From NCBI GenBank assembly GCA_013823055.1, contig PNLN01000123.1, positions 1 through 33,262 of the forward strand: a stretch of DNA of 33,262 bases. The letters are read 5' to 3'. Positions within the stretch are counted from its first letter, which is position 1, and each line of letters begins with the position of its first letter. Below are positions 24,773-33,085 of the stretch, piece after piece. Under the pieces are notes generated by a model. That model was not told the DNA's origin, ran no database searches, and saw only the letters and a list, made by a program, of their open reading frames with translations. The translations under genes and the position numbers were made by a program. The DNA is from Cyanobacteria bacterium DS2.3.42 (GTDB lineage: Bacteria; Cyanobacteriota; Vampirovibrionia; Obscuribacterales; Obscuribacteraceae).

Positions 24773-25015
24773 GCAGCTGAGTTTGCCCTTGTGTTTGCAG
24801 TTTTTACGCGCGAATCGTCAAATACGGAAAGGCACCATTGCTGGTGCCCTACCGCTGCCGTGCCGAGCAGAAATTCGTAAGAGAGGTGCTCGTACCCCAG
24901 CCTACAGCCAAAGTCTAAGCGAGAGCTGTGCAGCGCCATAATGTGCTGCAGCCCACGCAATTTCGCTTTTAAAATCCAAATCTTGTTCTAAGAACTAGAC
25001 TTCAGATCGAACCTA
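24773..25015. other. Gene-free stretch after the ribosomal operon
   Basis: No convincing gene on either strand. Two perfect small hairpins are visible: GGCACC-ATTGCT-GGTGCC (24831-24848) and TGCAGC/GCTGCA (about 24928-24949). A GTTC-TTA-GAAC palindrome near 24985 lies just downstream of the small minus-strand gene. I recognise no RNA family. Confidence 0.35.
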
Positions 25016-25144
25016 CTAACTAGCTTCCTGGTTCTTTTCAGCGCGTTTGTCCTTTAAGTTTTTCCATGATTTTGCAAGTGCGATTATCACTACTGGCATG
25101 ATCAATACAGGAACCAATACCCACGGATTTTGAAATAATTCCAT
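25016..25144 (-). CDS. Small single-pass membrane protein, 42 aa
   Basis: An ORF of 42 residues with GAGG about eight bases before its ATG at 25144. It starts MELFQNPW, has one membrane helix at about residues 8-24 (WVLVPVLIMPVVIIALA), then a basic, Lys-rich cytoplasmic tail (KSWKNLKDKRAEKNQEAS). The ribosome site, the clean helix-plus-charged-tail design and two consecutive stops support a real gene. The function is unknown. It lies alone between the ribosomal operon and another membrane protein on the same strand. Confidence 0.65.
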   Translation of the reverse strand: MELFQNPWVLVPVLIMPVVIIALAKSWKNLKDKRAEKNQEAS

Positions 25145-25466
25145 TTTTATATCCTCGCCTTTGCTTTCTATCTAATGGTAATTTGCCCAGTAATTGAAAT
25201 CAGCAAGCCCGAGGCCAAATTCGCTAAGAGCGAACCGACACGCCAAATCTCAGGGGACACATTCAGTCTAACCTTATTGGCGGTTGCCAAGCATGGCAAA
25301 TGCGTATACAAACATACCGGGAATCACATAAATTTTGTCACAACCAAATCCACAATACCAGTGTTCTACTGGATTTCAAGGAATTTGCCAATTTAAATCG
25401 AACGAAAATAACGCTTTCGGGAATTTAATTTTCAAATTGAAAGATTTTGAATAGCTGAGCGCTGCG
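25145..25466. other. AT-rich intergenic stretch
   Basis: 322 bp between two minus-strand genes. The only ORF (25175-25396, plus) has atypical composition and no ribosome site. The stretch probably contains the promoter of the 42-residue gene, but no site is clear enough to call. Nothing else is visible. Confidence 0.4.
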
Positions 25467-25838
25467 TTAACGAACCGAACTGGCAGCTCTTTCAGGTTCT
25501 ACCGCTGCCGGTGTTGGCTCTGCGCGATTCTGTTCGCGGGCTTGCTCTTCTTCGCCGGGCTGGATGGTCTCTGCCTGCTGAGCAGATTCTTCCCGGCCGA
25601 CGAGGCCTTTCACGCGGTAGTTGTTCTGAAAGCGTATCAGGGCTACGAACGCACTAATGATGATGGTGAAAGAGACGGCCAGGAAAGCATAGCCAGGACT
25701 TTTGTCTTCCGTGTAGAGAACCATGTACATGCCGCCGGCCGAAATCACGCAGGCGATAAAAAGAGACAGTGGTATGTATAGCGCCTTGACCGCCTGTATA
25801 AGGGCTGCCCGCTCTGCTTTGACCAACTCTTGACTCAC
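25467..25838 (-). CDS. Two-helix membrane protein of unknown function
   Basis: 123 residues from the GTG at 25838, which has GAGG upstream. The open frame extends to 25877, but no ribosome site supports that start. An amphipathic N-terminal helix (ELVKAERAALIQAVKALY) leads into membrane segments at about 22-42 and 50-70, then a cytoplasmic-looking tail rich in Glu, Gln, Ala and Pro. I do not recognise a family. It is divergent from the zinc-ribbon gene at 26112, with about 270 bp between, where a shared control region could lie. Confidence 0.65.
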   Translation of the reverse strand: MSQELVKAERAALIQAVKALYIPLSLFIACVISAGGMYMVLYTEDKSPGYAFLAVSFTIIISAFVALIRFQNNYRVKGLVGREESAQQAETIQPGEEEQAREQNRAEPTPAAVEPERAASSVR

Positions 25839-26111
25839 GCTAAACCGCCTCTGGTTGCCGACGTCCAATTTTATCACTCAATCAGTTTTGAGCCGTCGGC
25901 GAATTCTCGTATGCCTTGGCGTATTTTGGCATATCCGATGTACGGTTTAGTGCGGCGTTGTGCGATTGGTCCGTATATAACGTCTATCTTTGCATCGTGG
26001 AAAACGGCTCGGTAAGCCGTCTGGCGCTATTGCCAACGAATTATTGTATGGTGCTAAACTTGAACGGACCGCAAATTCAGGGTATCGAGCAAGTCAAGTG
26101 GAGTTGGCGAC

Positions 26112-27089
26112 TTGGGACGGCTGACGACAGCTTCTAACCAAACTGAAGAATGTGAAATTAGAGCAACATTGCTCAGTGACACATTTGAGGATGAATCACA
26201 TTCAAGGCCCTCGTCTCACTCTTCGCAATTGGTTTTGCAGTGTCCTGACTGCCGTGCCGAAACGTTTCTGGGCGATCAATTCTGTCAGGAATGCGGAAGT
26301 ACGCAGCCCGCCTTCGTAAACAACAAAGCTCCTATTTCTCCTGCTGCCGTAAAGACGTTACTTGCATCCCGAAAAAAACTTCTCGTTGCCAGCTGCGCGC
26401 TATTGTTCGGAGTTTGGTCCGTCACTGCAATCGTTTTTGCCAGCAATCTTCCTGGCGAGCTGGATAGGACAATATCTCAAAATCGTCTGAACGACGCTAC
26501 CGCGCTTGCGGAAAGATTGTTCTTGTCTCGCTTTGGTGCGCTCAGTGGACGCGATGCTGAGTCGTACTCGGAAGCGTTTTACAGAAGAGCGCAAATTTTT
26601 GCAAAAAATCGCAATTTCAAATTGGCTCTAGGAGATTTGACGAAGGTTTTGCCGAGCTACTCAAGGAGCGCTGAAGTTGCTCAACTGAAGGCGTCTTACC
26701 AGCTCTTTTTGAGCCAGGGAAATCTCGCTGTTGAGCCAAGCCCAGCTGCGACGAAGGAGGCACCTTCTGTCTTTCACCAAACTAAGTCTAATGACATTAG
26801 TGTGCCGGCTGTAGGCAAAACGCCCGCTAGATCCAGGATGCAGGCAGTGGTCTCCCCAACTGCAAAGAGTGAAGCCACAGACACCGCAGAGTCGACTGAG
26901 TTGCAACCAGTCGATGTCGCCAACTCGGATAAAGAGGAAGTAAACTCAGAAGAAGTGGATATGGCGGCGTACAACAGGCATCTTGCCGAGTATTTTTCGC
27001 GCACAGAATCGAAGAATTCAAAGGGCTTGCCTGTGAAGGAGCCGCCTTCTTTTAGCGAATGGGTTCAATCAGGAAAAGCGGAATTTTAG
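26112..27089 (+). CDS. Zinc-ribbon membrane protein
   Basis: 325 residues. A zinc ribbon with Cys at about 44, 47, 58 and 61 (CPDC...CQEC) precedes a single membrane helix at about 90-110. The next section, to about 205, is helical and TPR-like (ALAERLF, FKLALGDLTKVLPSY). The C-terminal 120 residues are polar and low in complexity. The ribbon would be inside the cell and the helical part outside. The start is TTG with GGAG eight bases before. It is followed after 10 bp by the YkgJ-type gene, so the two are likely co-transcribed. No specific function is assigned. Confidence 0.7.
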   Translation: MGRLTTASNQTEECEIRATLLSDTFEDESHSRPSSHSSQLVLQCPDCRAETFLGDQFCQECGSTQPAFVNNKAPISPAAVKTLLASRKKLLVASCALLFGVWSVTAIVFASNLPGELDRTISQNRLNDATALAERLFLSRFGALSGRDAESYSEAFYRRAQIFAKNRNFKLALGDLTKVLPSYSRSAEVAQLKASYQLFLSQGNLAVEPSPAATKEAPSVFHQTKSNDISVPAVGKTPARSRMQAVVSPTAKSEATDTAESTELQPVDVANSDKEEVNSEEVDMAAYNRHLAEYFSRTESKNSKGLPVKEPPSFSEWVQSGKAEF

Positions 27090-27099
27090 TGGTGGCGCT

Positions 27100-28497
27100 A
27101 TGACGTACGGTAATACAATTCAGGATGAAGATAAGAGCGGCGACAACCAATTGCCACTCATCATTCCTGAGGATATTCGATATAACTGTCAGGGCTGTGG
27201 TCGGTGCTGTTCCGGTTGGGCAGTCGGTTTGACCGACGAAGACTATGACCGCGTCAAAGATGTGAATTGGGGTGAACTCAAAGAAGAGCTCAAAGGACAG
27301 GAGCTCTTCATCGACCGGCGCAAGGAATTTGATGCCGGTTATTCTATGTATCCCTACTTCACAAAGTCGCGTCCTGACGGTACATGCCCGTTTCTCTTCG
27401 ACAATCTTTGCTTCATCCATGCCTCTAGAGGTGAAGATCAGAAGCCCGAGATGTGCAAACTTTTTCCATACACGTTCGTTCCGACACCTTCAGGCATTTT
27501 TGTCAGTGTTGTCTCCAACAGCATGGCGTCGGTGCGCAATCTTGGCGAATTGCTGACCAATCAGCGCAAGATGCTGTCTGAAATATGGCAACAAACCGTC
27601 GATCACGAACGCGCTCAAGGAAGAAGCACACAGCAGGTTTCCGATGTAGCGTCGACAATCACAGCCGAGAATTTAAAAGGTGTCAAATATGACGTCAACC
27701 TTGTGCCCGGAGTGGCGCTCACTTGGGACGAGTACATGCACATTGATTCTCGTTTGATTGAACTGATCAAGTCTGAAGAGCACGCAAATATTTTTGATAC
27801 TTTGATCGCGGCAGGTGAGCTGCTTTTGGAAGCGCTGAAGATCAAGAACAAAGGCGAGAGCCTGGCGCAATTATCTGAGCTTGCAGTCAGTCCGGAAACC
27901 GTCGACAAGTACAAGCAAGAACCGCCAACAACATTTGAAAACATGCTTTTCAATCTTCAATGTTTCCGCAGCTTTGAATGGCCTCTTTTGCGCAAACAGT
28001 ACGCCGCTAATTGGGCTGCTGCAAACAAGAGTCCGCTCATGGAGCCGAAAGTACTTAAAGCCGGCATACGTTCTGTGATGGGCGGAAAGATCGAATTTCC
28101 TTACACCGGCGTGGTCAGCATACCAGCTGTGCGCAAGTACAAAGTCGAGCCTTTGTCACCGGAGATCAATCAATTTCTCCGCCGATACCTCTATATGAAA
28201 GTCTTCAGTAAAGGTTTCTGCGGCCCATCAATGAGCGGGCTTTCAGTGATTGCCGGATACAACAATATTGTCGCCAATTTCTTGACGGCCGTGATTTATG
28301 TAAAAGCGCACGCGATGACCAAAAAGGAAACAGAGGTCAAGATCGCCAACTTTTACGAAGCTTATTTCCTTCTCGATAAGGAAGTAGTACAAGTCAGCCA
28401 GTTGCCCAAAGATAAGGCACAGTTTTTTGACTCCGGATTTGCTTCGCCTCGGCTTTTCAGCCGTTTGCTTGGGCGGATGGCGAAGGAGATTGGATAG
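27100..28497 (+). CDS. YkgJ-family cysteine-cluster protein
   Basis: 465 residues. The N-terminus holds CQGCGRCC (Cys 30, 33, 36, 37), followed by Cys 96, 104 and 119 in TCPFL, LCFIH and MCKLFPY. This is the pattern of the YkgJ zinc/iron-cluster family, also seen in FliB-type lysine N-methylases. The long helical C-terminal region after residue 130 has no motif that I know, although FliB-like proteins also have a large C-terminal part. No flagellin genes are near. The ATG lies 10 bp after the previous gene; the ribosome site is weak (GTGGTGG). Confidence 0.75.
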   Translation: MTYGNTIQDEDKSGDNQLPLIIPEDIRYNCQGCGRCCSGWAVGLTDEDYDRVKDVNWGELKEELKGQELFIDRRKEFDAGYSMYPYFTKSRPDGTCPFLFDNLCFIHASRGEDQKPEMCKLFPYTFVPTPSGIFVSVVSNSMASVRNLGELLTNQRKMLSEIWQQTVDHERAQGRSTQQVSDVASTITAENLKGVKYDVNLVPGVALTWDEYMHIDSRLIELIKSEEHANIFDTLIAAGELLLEALKIKNKGESLAQLSELAVSPETVDKYKQEPPTTFENMLFNLQCFRSFEWPLLRKQYAANWAAANKSPLMEPKVLKAGIRSVMGGKIEFPYTGVVSIPAVRKYKVEPLSPEINQFLRRYLYMKVFSKGFCGPSMSGLSVIAGYNNIVANFLTAVIYVKAHAMTKKETEVKIANFYEAYFLLDKEVVQVSQLPKDKAQFFDSGFASPRLFSRLLGRMAKEIG

Positions 28498-28557
28498 ATT
28501 TCTCTCGTAACTTTCAGTTGAAACCCCGATTTTGATTTGGCGATGGGACTGGTAAAA

Positions 28558-31020
28558 ATGAGTAAAGCAAAGAATAAGAAGCAAAAGACATCGCAAGAAA
28601 AACCGATTGTGCGCGCTAGTGAGTCCGCTGCTGAAACGGCTTCCGACGCTGCCAAAGAAACAAAACGCGAGATCAAGAACGAAAATATGTTTCGCATGTG
28701 GAATGCGCGTCCCACGCAAATTCCAAGCGTTCCAAAAGCAAAAGGGGCGGCCGCTGAGTCCGCCGGGTTACCTCAAAATCTGGTCGATTGGAAGACGGTT
28801 TCGATCTCTGCCACCATTATTTGTGTCCTGGCGATTTTTTCTCACATCATGGGCTTGTTCGGACAATTTGTTTTGAACGATCAGTTGATATTGACTCCTC
28901 TGAAAATTGGCGCTGACAGCGATGTGTTCTGGTCTCGGCTTATAACCAGCGGACTGGCCACGCCTCTTTCTGGGTTATGGACTAATGTCAGTCTGGCAAT
29001 GGATCTGAAGTCCGTAAGTATGGTCTGGTTTCACATGGTTAATTTGTCACTGCATGCAGTGGCATCCGTTTATCTCTTCTTTCTACTTTTTCAGCTTGGA
29101 CGATACTGGTTGCTCGAGCATCGCACTGATGTTCGCCCCGAACATTTCGCATTTGCGGCGGCAGGTTTGTTTGCTTGCCATCCGCTTGTATCGGAAGTCA
29201 TCTCATACATTCCGGCGCGCGAAATGGGTTTGGTCGGAACGAACTACTTTCTCTCGATGTTCCTTTTCTTTGCTGCATTCGTAGCTCGCAGTCCTGTGAC
29301 AATGGTTCTGCTTTACGCAGCGATGTTTGCTTGCGTGGCGATGGCCGCATTGTCTGGACCGGCTTCAGTAACCATTCCCCTGGCGCTTCTCTGTATCGCT
29401 GCACTGGCAAAGCCAGCGGATATGCAATGGAAAGAGTTTTCACAACTTCGCTGGCCCGATCTGGCTGTTATAGGAATACTTGCAGGTGCATTCATTTATC
29501 TGATTACATTGGGGATTCCAACGACGTTGAATAACGGGATTGGACTTGCTACTTTGCCCTTCGACCAATACCTTGCTTCAGAGTTCAAGGCATTTGTCAC
29601 ATACTTTCTGCGTTGTTTCCTTGTCCCTGGTGGACTTTCAGTCGAGCCGCCCCTTGTAATTGCCTCAGGTTTTACTGACCCGTTGGCGCTTTTGGGTGTC
29701 GTTGCTGTCGGCGGAATTGCATATTTGGCTTACCGCTATCGTACGATTCCGCAAGTAGCTTTGGGCCTCGTGTTGACTTTGATCGGACTGCTGCCTGATT
29801 TTGTCACTCCACAATCTGAGATCGTTTCGGACTCACGCTTCTATATCTCTATCGCTGGACTGGCAATTGTTTTTGGTTGGGGTGTTGCGAAGATGTCGCT
29901 GCTCAACTTCAAGCAAGTTGCGGCAGCGGTTGCCATTCTATTTATCGGTTTTGGCGGGCTTTCCAACTGGCGCGCTCTTGCGTGGTCTAGCGATGAAAAG
30001 CTTTGGCGCGAAATTTTGAAAACCAATCCTCAGAGCGCGCGTGCTCACGCAAAGCTGGGTTTTATCGCCCTTCTCGATAAGAAGACACCAGAGGCTCAGA
30101 AAGAAGTGGATGAGGCCCTGAAGCTTGATCCGCAGTCCCCTCTGGCTCATCTCCTGCTAGGCAGAATTCTACAATCTCAAAATAACAACCTGGAAGCGTT
30201 CAAAGAATTTGAAACCGCTCTCAAGCTTGCTAAAGACAATAGAGCGTCATCAATCACAGTTGCTCAGTGTCAGGCGCAACTTGCTGACGCGCTGGTGCGA
30301 CAAGGTGATTATGCGCGAGTGAAATCGCTTGTCGATGAAGCGAGAGTCGTTTTGGGCGAGAGTGCGCAGCTCCATTATTTGATGGGCATGCATTTGTTGA
30401 ACGATAAACAGTACGTGCTGGCTATCAACGAATTGCAACAAGGGTTTATCCAAGATCAACGAAACGCTCAGTATGTCGAGCCGCTTGCCGCTGCCTATTT
30501 GGGTAGTCGCTTACCTACTCTGATTCCACAAGCTTATAAGTTGATGGAGAGATCAGTTTCATCATTCCCGACGAAGGAAGCATTTTTGCTCCATGCTAGA
30601 GCGGCAATTGAGTTGAATAGAATTCCAGAGGCCCAGAAATCGATCGAAGATGCGGTGAAGATGGGTGGAGAAGACGCACAAGTCTTCTATCTTCGCTACT
30701 TCATTGCCAAAGCGATGAAGAATGATGCACAAGCGGCAGCTTTCAAAGCAAAGGCGCTTTCGCTCGATCCTAAGATTGAAACGAATGTGCCTATGATTGC
30801 ACCGGAGCGAATCAAGAAATATCTGGATGACGAAGATCGCAAGTCTCAGGCACCGGCTCAGGCACCGGTTCCGGCGACTGTTGCACCGTCTACGAATACT
30901 CCGGCAACCACTGCGCCTGCCACACCGGCGACGAATGCTCCGGCAACCACTGCGCCTGTTTCACCAACAGCTCCTGCACCAACAGTTGCGCCTGTTGCGA
31001 AACCCGTTGCGAAACCCTAA
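28558..31020 (+). CDS. TMTC-like membrane protein with TPR repeats
   Basis: 820 residues. Regions: a charged, Lys-rich N-terminus of about 75; about nine or ten hydrophobic helices at roughly 80-475; TPR-like repeats at about 490-740; and a Pro/Ala/Thr-rich tail of about 70. The membrane part resembles TMTC/GT-C O-mannosyltransferase-type proteins: FHMVNLSLHAVASVYLF, and CHPLVSEVISYIPAREMGL, which fits the family pattern HP...EAV..I..R. The Asp-Asp motif of the first loop is reduced to Asn-Asp (FVLNDQLIL). I infer a membrane glycosyltransferase or a derived scaffold. In-frame alternative starts lie at 28543 (ATG) and 28537 (TTG). I saw no lipid-carrier genes nearby. Confidence 0.65.
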   Translation: MSKAKNKKQKTSQEKPIVRASESAAETASDAAKETKREIKNENMFRMWNARPTQIPSVPKAKGAAAESAGLPQNLVDWKTVSISATIICVLAIFSHIMGLFGQFVLNDQLILTPLKIGADSDVFWSRLITSGLATPLSGLWTNVSLAMDLKSVSMVWFHMVNLSLHAVASVYLFFLLFQLGRYWLLEHRTDVRPEHFAFAAAGLFACHPLVSEVISYIPAREMGLVGTNYFLSMFLFFAAFVARSPVTMVLLYAAMFACVAMAALSGPASVTIPLALLCIAALAKPADMQWKEFSQLRWPDLAVIGILAGAFIYLITLGIPTTLNNGIGLATLPFDQYLASEFKAFVTYFLRCFLVPGGLSVEPPLVIASGFTDPLALLGVVAVGGIAYLAYRYRTIPQVALGLVLTLIGLLPDFVTPQSEIVSDSRFYISIAGLAIVFGWGVAKMSLLNFKQVAAAVAILFIGFGGLSNWRALAWSSDEKLWREILKTNPQSARAHAKLGFIALLDKKTPEAQKEVDEALKLDPQSPLAHLLLGRILQSQNNNLEAFKEFETALKLAKDNRASSITVAQCQAQLADALVRQGDYARVKSLVDEARVVLGESAQLHYLMGMHLLNDKQYVLAINELQQGFIQDQRNAQYVEPLAAAYLGSRLPTLIPQAYKLMERSVSSFPTKEAFLLHARAAIELNRIPEAQKSIEDAVKMGGEDAQVFYLRYFIAKAMKNDAQAAAFKAKALSLDPKIETNVPMIAPERIKKYLDDEDRKSQAPAQAPVPATVAPSTNTPATTAPATPATNAPATTAPVSPTAPAPTVAPVAKPVAKP
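30892..30960. repeat. 39-nt repeat in the Pro/Thr tail
   Basis: ACGAATNCTCCGGCAACC is followed by an identical ACTGCGCCTG in two copies 39 bases apart (30892 and 30931), encoding TNT/NAPATTAPA-type repeats. The tail has clearly grown by local duplication. Confidence 0.7.
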
Positions 31021-31036
31021 GTATCAGCTTCTATAA

Positions 31037-31435
31037 CTAAGATCCGGCTTGGAAGTTGAGGGTGATTTCGCCCATCGCCTTTTCGTCGACGTTCGTATCA
31101 CGCCCATGAACTTCAGCAGGTGGTGAAGTTGCTTCAACGGCGCTGAACTCTTCCAAGATTTCATAGTGATGATTGGCGTGCGAAGGCACTACCCATGAAT
31201 TGCCCGGTTCCAGAATAATTACTTGACCTTCGCAGTGAAGCTTTGCTTTTCCGCTCAGAACATAGCCGACTGTTTCATAGCCACGTTTCGATTCGACGAC
31301 GCCATTGCCGTTGGTAGGTGGTTCTTTTTCCCAGAGACGCATGGAAACATTTTTGCCACAGGCTAAATATTTCTGCCCCATTTCTCCCTTTGGAGAAAAT
31401 TCTGAATCTATTTTTTTTATCGTGGTATCGCTCAT
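31037..31435 (-). CDS. Cupin-domain protein
   Basis: 132 residues. A single cupin barrel is suggested by GYVLSGKAKLHCEGQVIILE, then EPGNSWVVPSHANHHYEIL, which matches the second cupin motif (G-X5-P-X4-H-X3). The start is the ATG at 31435, with AGGGG about eight bases upstream; the frame is open to 31483. Such small cupins bind a metal or small molecule, and I cannot assign a substrate. It converges with the TMTC-like gene, whose stop is 16 bp away. Confidence 0.75.
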   Translation of the reverse strand: MSDTTIKKIDSEFSPKGEMGQKYLACGKNVSMRLWEKEPPTNGNGVVESKRGYETVGYVLSGKAKLHCEGQVIILEPGNSWVVPSHANHHYEILEEFSAVEATSPPAEVHGRDTNVDEKAMGEITLNFQAGS

Positions 31436-31617
31436 TTTCGAACCCCTATGACAAGCTTGTTTAGACTCTTTGATTAATTGCAAAGTTGGGATGACAGCGT
31501 GATGGCTGAGAAGTTCCCCAGACCGGCTAAACCTTCACAGCGTGAAATGTGAGGTTTGCCTAAGCGGCGTCTCGTCACACTAGAGGCGATGCAAATGCTT
31601 AAAACGACTGCCAATGC

Positions 31618-31680
31618 AAAAAAAAACCGGCAAATGCCACAAACGAACGCAGAGGTCCAGGGGTTACCCTGACCTCTGCG
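31618..31680 (-). terminator. Hairpin with downstream T tract, minus strand
   Basis: CGCAGAGGT and ACCTCTGCG flank CAGGG-GTTA-CCCTG (31648-31680), a 14-bp stem with one bulged C. On the minus strand it is followed after 21 bases (with a small GGCA/TGCC stem) by T9 at 31618-31626. It probably terminates the small gene at 31715-31858. The distance between the large hairpin and the T run is unusual; the smaller stem may be the actual terminator. Confidence 0.65.
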
Positions 31681-31714
31681 GCCTGGTTGTCCGGTTAAGT
31701 TCACGGACCGCCGT

Positions 31715-31858
31715 TTAGCTCGCTTTAGCGAGATTCGCCTTCTTACCTTCGTCTTTATTGCCAAGCTTACGCTCCAGCATTTTGATGATTTCGGTAGCGA
31801 GAGACAGAACCATGGCCGATGCGACCGCTAATGCTATCTTCCGGATGATCATATGCAT
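31715..31858 (-). CDS. Small membrane protein, 47 aa
   Basis: 47 residues from the ATG at 31858, with GGAG seven bases before. It starts MHMIIRKIALAVAS, has a hydrophobic helix at about 4-22 and ends with a Lys-rich tail (LERKLGNKDEGKKANLAKAS). The helix-plus-basic-tail design is like the 42-residue protein at 25016. A longer frame back to 31936 lacks a ribosome site. It has its own terminator-like structure. It lies between the cupin and Ku genes on the same strand. Function unknown. Confidence 0.6.
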   Translation of the reverse strand: MHMIIRKIALAVASAMVLSLATEIIKMLERKLGNKDEGKKANLAKAS

Positions 31859-31932
31859 TTCACCACTCCGTAGGTTTCTTAGAAGACACCAACTTTGGTA
31901 ATAAGTTCCCAGCGAATGTCTTCGGTTTTGTA

Positions 31933-32931
31933 TCAAGCCGAACGTTTCTTAGATTTCGCTTTGGTGCTCGTTTTCGCTGTTTTCTTTGTTGCAGCCGCTT
32001 TGGTCCTTGATTTCGCTATTCGCCCGATACCCGACGCTTTCTGCGCTCTGGCGGCAGATTTTGGCGCAGCTTTGCCTGGGGTAGTTTTCTTGGCTCCACG
32101 TTTAATCTGCACCACGTTTTCTTTCTCATCATCTGCACTCTTTTCAGCTGCGCGTTTGCCGCTCGATTTCACGCTGCTGACGCTATTTTTTAATGCTTCA
32201 AGAAGGTCTACAACGTCACCCTGCGCGGTTTTATGCTTCGCTTGCTTAACTGGCTGACCTTCCAGTTTTGCCTCAATCATTTCCATTAGTGCGGCGCGAT
32301 AGCGATCCTCATATTGCGTAGGTTCGAAATCTTCAGTGAGTAAATCGATAAGATTAGTCGCCATATCCAATTCCTGCTTCGTCACCTTTTGCTCGGGCAG
32401 TTCTTCTGAGGGATCGATGCGCAATTCATCCGGATATAGAAGAGTCGACATAACCAGATGTGCACCCACCGGACGGAGCACGCACAGCCGTTCTTTCGTG
32501 CGCAGTGTAATGCTGGCGATACCCAACATCTCTTTATCAACCAATGCTTTGACGAATAAATCGAACGGCCGCTTGCCGTTTTTCTCAGGTTCGAGGTAAT
32601 AGTGTTTTTCAAAGTAAATAGGATCGACTTCAGCAACAGTGCAAAAGGAAGACACGTCGATGGAGTCTTTGCTCGGAATTGGAAGCTTTTTGAGGTCTTC
32701 GTCTTCGAGCATTACATAATCGCCTTTGGAATATTCGAAGCCCTTCTGAACCTCTTCCCACGGTACTTCTTTGTCGCAGCTGGGGCACCAGCGTACTTCT
32801 TTTATGCGCGTCTGGCAGACGGCATGAAGCTGGTGGAATGACACGTTTCGATTCTCTGTCGCGGCATATAGTTTGATTGGGATGCTCACCATCCCGAAAC
32901 CTATGACCCCGCTCCACATTGCTCGTGGCAT
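31933..32931 (-). CDS. ku: Non-homologous end joining protein Ku
   Basis: 332 residues. Bacterial Ku forms a homodimer ring on broken DNA ends and recruits ligase. It begins MPRAMWSGVIGFGMVSIPIKLYAA, then VSFHQLHAVCQTRIK, a CPSC segment, GDYVMLEDEDLKKLP and the core KALVDKEMLGIASITLRTKERL. From about residue 245 there is a long Lys/Ala-rich tail typical of extended Ku proteins, which bind DNA or ligase. The start is the ATG at 32931, with AGGAGAA eight bases before; the frame stays open to 33258, but that part is the opposite strand of the ligase gene. It diverges from that ligase. Confidence 0.96.
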   Translation of the reverse strand: MPRAMWSGVIGFGMVSIPIKLYAATENRNVSFHQLHAVCQTRIKEVRWCPSCDKEVPWEEVQKGFEYSKGDYVMLEDEDLKKLPIPSKDSIDVSSFCTVAEVDPIYFEKHYYLEPEKNGKRPFDLFVKALVDKEMLGIASITLRTKERLCVLRPVGAHLVMSTLLYPDELRIDPSEELPEQKVTKQELDMATNLIDLLTEDFEPTQYEDRYRAALMEMIEAKLEGQPVKQAKHKTAQGDVVDLLEALKNSVSSVKSSGKRAAEKSADDEKENVVQIKRGAKKTTPGKAAPKSAARAQKASGIGRIAKSRTKAAATKKTAKTSTKAKSKKRSA

Positions 32932-33085
32932 GGCTAATTCTCCTGAAAACTCTTCTGGTGGACGAGGAGCGGCTTGCGGAGTTCCTTTTCGATATAAATC
33001 TCTAATGGAACTAGTTGGCCGCAGGGGCGTCTCACCGGCAGCTAGTGAGTGGGCAATAGCTGATTCCAAACTCAAGGCAAAAAAG

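Noticed and set aside
25175-25396. 73-residue plus-strand ORF
   Set aside because: No ribosome site, no domain, AT-rich intergenic composition.
31474-31764. 96-residue minus-strand ORF
   Set aside because: Overlaps the better supported 47-residue gene and the terminator hairpin; no ribosome site.
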